Shown here piece by piece: positions 6,411-9,281 of a DNA stretch of 9,281 bases (position 1 is the stretch's first letter; each line of letters opens with the position of its first letter). The notes beneath the pieces are model-generated. The model made no database searches. It was not told the origin of the DNA and worked only from the letters and a program-made list of their open reading frames with translations. Source of the stretch: an uncultured Alphaproteobacteria bacterium. GTDB taxonomy: Bacteria; Pseudomonadota; Alphaproteobacteria; Rhizobiales; Aestuariivirgaceae. The stretch covers positions 1-9,281 of the forward strand of contig CALMLK010000115.1 in NCBI GenBank assembly GCA_937868035.1, given 5' to 3'. The position numbers and the translations under genes were made by a program.

Positions 6411-6420
6411 TCTCCCATGG
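6397..6420 (+). promoter_or_regulatory. Perfect 8-base inverted repeat spanning both possible start codons of the regulator
   Basis: CCATGGGA (6397-6404) and TCCCATGG (6413-6420) are exact reverse complements separated by 8 bases. One arm contains the ATG at 6399 and the other the ATG at 6417. As DNA it could be an operator over the -10 region. As RNA, if transcription starts upstream of it, the hairpin would bury the start codon. The centre lies 39 bases (just under four helical turns) from the centre of the repeat at 6355-6384. Confidence 0.4.
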
Positions 6421-7439
6421 CACGGGCAACCATCGAGGATGTCGCGGCGCGCGCTGGAGTGAGCGTGGCGACGGTGGACCGTGTGCTGAATGCCGGCACC
6501 ACTGTGCGGCCTCTCAATGCCAAGCGCGTCGAAGCGGCAATCCGCGCACTCAACTATCACCCGGACCGTCTTGCCGCGCGCCTCGCCCGCGGCCGCGAAT
6601 ACCGCTTTTGCTTCGTGCTCCCCGAAGGCGACAACGTCTTCATGAAGGGCCTCGCCCACGAAATCGCGGCTCACACCCATCACCTCGCTGCCGAACGGGT
6701 GGAAGCCGACGTGCGTCACACCGATGTCTTCGATGCCGCGGCGCTGGCGGCCACCCTCGACTCGATCCACGGTTATGATGGCGTGGCCGTGGTGGCCCTC
6801 GACCACCCGCGCGTGCGCGAGGCCGTGAACGGCCTGATCGCGCGCGGCACGGAAGTGGTGACGCTTGTGTCTGATGTGCCGGGTGCCGCCCGCGCCCATT
6901 TCGTCGGCATCGACAATTCCGCCGCCGGCCGCACGGCGGCAACCCTCATGGGCCGCTTCCTCGGCGGGCGAAAAGGCAAGGTCGGCCTCATCGCCGGTTC
7001 CCTGGCGCTTCGTGATCACGCCGAACGCCACTTCGGCTTCGTGCAGGTGATGGGGCAGGAATACGCCGGTCTTTCGCTTCTGCCCTTGCGCGAGGAGCGC
7101 GACAGCGCGTCGCGCACCGGCCAGGCCACCACCGATCTTCTTGCAGCAAACCGCGATCTCATCGGCCTCTATAATGTGGGCGCCGGCACCGACGGCATCG
7201 TGGCGGCCCTGCGCCGGGTCCGGCCCACGCACAACCTCGTCGTCATCGCCCATGAACTGAGCGACATCTCCCGCGCGGCCCTGATGGACGGCACGCTCTC
7301 CGCCGTCATTGCCCAGGACCCCGGCCACGAAATCCGCAGCGCCATGCGCGTGCTCATGGCGCGCTGTGACCGTCAGCCCATCCTTGCGGCACAGGAGCGC
7401 ATTTCCATCGACATCTTCCTGCGGGACAACTTGCCATGA
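6417..7439 (+). CDS. LacI-family transcriptional regulator, probable regulator of the xylose genes
   Basis: From ATG 6417 the protein has 340 residues, normal for the family. The N-terminal helix-turn-helix is at about 5-25 (TIEDVAARAGVSVATVDRVLN) and a hinge region at about 47-59 (NYHPDRLAARLARG). Residues about 62-340 form a periplasmic-binding-protein-like sugar-sensing core, with HFVGIDNSAAGR near 161-172 and LIAGSLALRDHAERHFGF near 191-208. The position usually occupied by Ser in the recognition helix (TVSRVLN) is Asp21 here, a variant seen in a subgroup of these regulators. An in-frame ATG at 6399 would add six residues, but MARATIEDVA is the typical family start. Neither start has a good ribosome-binding site, and a leaderless message is possible. 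Its place before xylB-xylA and behind three palindromes suggests it represses this operon, perhaps also the upstream one. The effector is probably xylose or a related sugar, which is an inference. Confidence 0.92.
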   Translation: MARATIEDVAARAGVSVATVDRVLNAGTTVRPLNAKRVEAAIRALNYHPDRLAARLARGREYRFCFVLPEGDNVFMKGLAHEIAAHTHHLAAERVEADVRHTDVFDAAALAATLDSIHGYDGVAVVALDHPRVREAVNGLIARGTEVVTLVSDVPGAARAHFVGIDNSAAGRTAATLMGRFLGGRKGKVGLIAGSLALRDHAERHFGFVQVMGQEYAGLSLLPLREERDSASRTGQATTDLLAANRDLIGLYNVGAGTDGIVAALRRVRPTHNLVVIAHELSDISRAALMDGTLSAVIAQDPGHEIRSAMRVLMARCDRQPILAAQERISIDIFLRDNLP

Positions 7440-7469
7440 CCCCTGCAGCCCAGAGCAAAGTGAGGCCCC

Positions 7470-8930
7470 ATGTATCTCGGTCTTGATTTCGGCACGTCCT
7501 CGGTGAAGGGCGTCCTCATCGACGCAAAGCAGAAGATCATCGCCATTGCCTCGTCACCCCTCAAGGTCTCCCGGCCCCAGTCCGGCTGGAGCGAGCAGAA
7601 CCCGGAGGACTGGTGGAAGGCCACCAACAAGGTGATCGCCCAATTGAAGGCGGCAAAGCCCAAGGCCATGGCGGCAGTGGAGGGGATCGGCCTTTCCGGC
7701 CAGCAACACGGCGCAACGCTGCTCGACAAGGACGGCAAGGTGCTGCGCCCCTGCATTCTGTGGAACGATGCGCGCTCCTTTGTCGAATGCCAGGAGATCA
7801 TGGCGCGGGAACCCCGGGCCGTGCCCTTCACCGGCAACATTCCGCTCGCGGGCTACACTGCACCGAAGCTCGTCTGGGTGCAGAAGCACGAGCCCAAGGT
7901 TTTCGAGAAGGTCGCCAAGGTCCTGCTCCCCAAGGATTACATCCGCTACCGCATGACCGGCACCTACGGCTCCGACATGTCGGATTCCTCCGGCACCTAC
8001 TGGCTCGATATCGCGGGCCGCAAATGGTCGGACATGCTGCTCGCTGCCTCCGGGATGCGCCGCGACCAGATGCCGGAGCTGTTCGAAGGCACCGACCCGA
8101 CAGGGCAGTTGACGCCCTCCGTCGCGAAAGCCTGGGGCATGCCGAAGCGCCCCGTTGTGGCGGGTGGCGGCGGGGACAATGCCGCCTCGGCCTGCGGCAT
8201 CGGCGCTGTCACCGACGGCGCGGGCTTCTTCTCCATCGGCACATCCGGCGTGATGTTCGTCTCCAACGATACATTCTCCCCCAATGCCGAACGCTACGTG
8301 CACGCCTTCTGCCATGCCGTGCCCAACACCTGGCACCAGATGGGTGTCATCGTGTCGGCAACGGCAAGTCTCGAATGGCTCTCGGGCGTGCTGCAATCTC
8401 CCGCCCCGCAATTGACCAGGGCGCTGGGCACGAAGCTCACCGGGCCCTCACCGGCCCTCTTCCTGCCCTACCTTTCGGGCGAAAGAACGCCTGTCGGTGA
8501 TGCACAGGTGCGCGGCCTGATGATGGGGATCGGCCACGAGACCGACCGCAAGATCATGACCCATGCAGTACTGGATTCGATCGCCTTCGCCTTCCGGGAC
8601 TCGCTCGTCGCCCTGCGCGCCGGTGGTGCCACCATCAACCGCCTCATGGCCGTGGGCGGAGGCACCAAATCGGAGATCTGGATGAAGATCATGGCCACCG
8701 CCATGGGCCTTCCCATCGATCTGCCGGCGTCCGGTGAAGTGGGCGGCGCTTTCGGTGCGGCCCGCATGGGACTTGTCGCGGCAACGGGCGAAGACTTCCG
8801 CAAGGTCTTCACAAGGCCGAAGACGGCGAAGACCTTCACGCCGGAAAAATCCGCAACCGCAGCCTATGACGACCACTACCATCGCTACACGCAAATTTAT
8901 CCTGCCATCAAGGAGATCAGGCTCACATGA
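7470..8930 (+). CDS. xylB: Xylulokinase (D-xylulose kinase)
   Basis: This 486-residue FGGY-family carbohydrate kinase phosphorylates D-xylulose to D-xylulose 5-phosphate with ATP, feeding the pentose phosphate pathway. The N-terminal phosphate-binding loop is [10 protein letters not shown], residues 5-14. The substrate region includes GLSGQQHG near 74-81 and ILWNDARS near 96-103. The catalytic base is Asp236 in [15 protein letters not shown], matching Asp233 of the E. coli enzyme. SIGTSGVMF near 255-263 and [11 protein letters not shown] near 392-402 belong to the C-terminal ATP-binding domain. Length matches XylB (about 484). A GTGAGG ribosome-binding site (7460-7465) lies four bases before the ATG, and the regulator's stop is 30 bases upstream, so the two are co-transcribed. 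Together with xylose isomerase directly after it, D-xylulose is the most likely substrate; related pentulose kinases are the alternative. Confidence 0.95.
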   Translation: MYLGLDFGTSSVKGVLIDAKQKIIAIASSPLKVSRPQSGWSEQNPEDWWKATNKVIAQLKAAKPKAMAAVEGIGLSGQQHGATLLDKDGKVLRPCILWNDARSFVECQEIMAREPRAVPFTGNIPLAGYTAPKLVWVQKHEPKVFEKVAKVLLPKDYIRYRMTGTYGSDMSDSSGTYWLDIAGRKWSDMLLAASGMRRDQMPELFEGTDPTGQLTPSVAKAWGMPKRPVVAGGGGDNAASACGIGAVTDGAGFFSIGTSGVMFVSNDTFSPNAERYVHAFCHAVPNTWHQMGVIVSATASLEWLSGVLQSPAPQLTRALGTKLTGPSPALFLPYLSGERTPVGDAQVRGLMMGIGHETDRKIMTHAVLDSIAFAFRDSLVALRAGGATINRLMAVGGGTKSEIWMKIMATAMGLPIDLPASGEVGGAFGAARMGLVAATGEDFRKVFTRPKTAKTFTPEKSATAAYDDHYHRYTQIYPAIKEIRLT

Positions 8931-9281
8931 CATTCTTCAGCGCGAAGAAGGCAAAATTCGAAGGCCCCAAATCGAGGGCCGACCTGGCCTTCCGTCACTA
9001 CGACAAGAACAGGAAGGTGATGGGCAAGACCATGGCGGAGCACCTGCGCTTTGCCATGTGCTGGTGGCACACCACCTGCTGGCCGGGCAGCGATCCCTTC
9101 GGCGGCGATACGTTCCTGCGCCCGTGGCACCACAGCGCCGATGAAATGGCGGCCGCACGCCAGAAGGCCGATGTGATGTTCGAAGCGATGGACCTCTCCT
9201 CCATCGACCTCTTCTGCTTCCACGACCGCGACATCGCCCCGGAAGGCAACTCGCTGAAGGAAAGCAATGCCAACGTCACGG
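8927..9281 (+). CDS. xylA: Xylose isomerase, N-terminal part (cut by window end)
   Basis: The visible 118 residues match the start of bacterial xylose isomerase, which converts D-xylose to D-xylulose using two divalent metal ions. Recognisable segments are [17 protein letters not shown] near 10-26 and [20 protein letters not shown] near 32-51. [16 protein letters not shown] (52-67) and FCFHDRD follow; in FCFHDRD, His99 and Asp102 correspond to the catalytic His101/Asp104 pair of the E. coli enzyme. The family is usually about 435-440 residues, so roughly three quarters lie beyond the window. The ATG overlaps the xylB stop as ATGA (8927-8930). An AAGGAG ribosome-binding site at 8910-8915 inside the end of xylB supports this start, with a slightly long spacing of 11. 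The truncation is only from the window edge. Confidence 0.96.
   Translation, partial: MTFFSAKKAKFEGPKSRADLAFRHYDKNRKVMGKTMAEHLRFAMCWWHTTCWPGSDPFGGDTFLRPWHHSADEMAAARQKADVMFEAMDLSSIDLFCFHDRDIAPEGNSLKESNANVT

Noticed and set aside
6375..7328. 317-residue open frame on the minus strand, antisense to the LacI-type regulator
   Set aside because: Its composition is that of a shadow frame in GC-rich DNA, it shows no recognisable domain, and the + strand gene has a clear family identity over the same bases.
7554..8411. 285-residue minus-strand and 295-residue alternative plus-strand frames inside xylB
   Set aside because: Both are Arg/His/Gly-rich shadow translations without recognisable motifs; xylB is intact across the region.

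Overview
The window is GC-rich, densely coding bacterial DNA. Every gene I can support lies on the + strand, and gaps are short except for one 144-base regulatory stretch. The content suggests an alphaproteobacterium, probably of the Hyphomicrobiales (rhizobial/Brucella-like group). The grounds are a sugar-phosphate epimerase resembling Brucella EryC, a LacI-type regulator followed by xylB-xylA, and strong G/C bias at third codon positions. This placement is an inference from family knowledge; no search was run. I see no RNA genes, insertion sequences, CRISPR arrays or attachment sites.

Region 1 (1-6272) looks like one operon that was already running when the window opens. It starts with the last six codons of an upstream gene. 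Next come the alpha and beta E1 subunits of a thiamine-diphosphate 2-oxoacid/acetoin dehydrogenase (25-1011, 1033-2037) and a divergent transaldolase (2071-3288). An E2-like protein follows, in which lipoyl and subunit-binding domains are fused to an alpha/beta hydrolase (3303-4601). The last two genes are a HAD phosphatase (4662-5336) and an EryC-like TIM-barrel epimerase (5346-6272). The E3 subunit (lipoamide dehydrogenase) is not present.

Region 2 (6273-6416) is the only real regulatory gap. It holds three perfect inverted repeats one after another (6347-6357, 6355-6384, 6397-6420), with a consensus -35 hexamer TTGACA on the edge of the second. They sit directly before the regulator's start.

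Region 3 (6417-9281) is a D-xylose catabolic operon: a LacI-family regulator, xylulokinase xylB, and xylose isomerase xylA. xylA overlaps xylB by 4 bases and is cut by the window end.

Taken together, the right half turns D-xylose into D-xylulose 5-phosphate. The left half looks like an uncharacterised carbohydrate route built from a transaldolase/aldolase, a tetrulose-phosphate-type epimerase, a phosphatase and an acetoin-dehydrogenase-like complex. The unusual points are a transaldolase gene inserted between E1-beta and E2, its Glu-to-Gln change at the acid/base position (the state found in fructose-6-phosphate aldolase), and an 'E2' that has a serine-hydrolase triad instead of the acyltransferase HxxxDG motif. 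One speculative reading is a lipoamide-dependent complex that cleaves ketoses as if they were acyloins.
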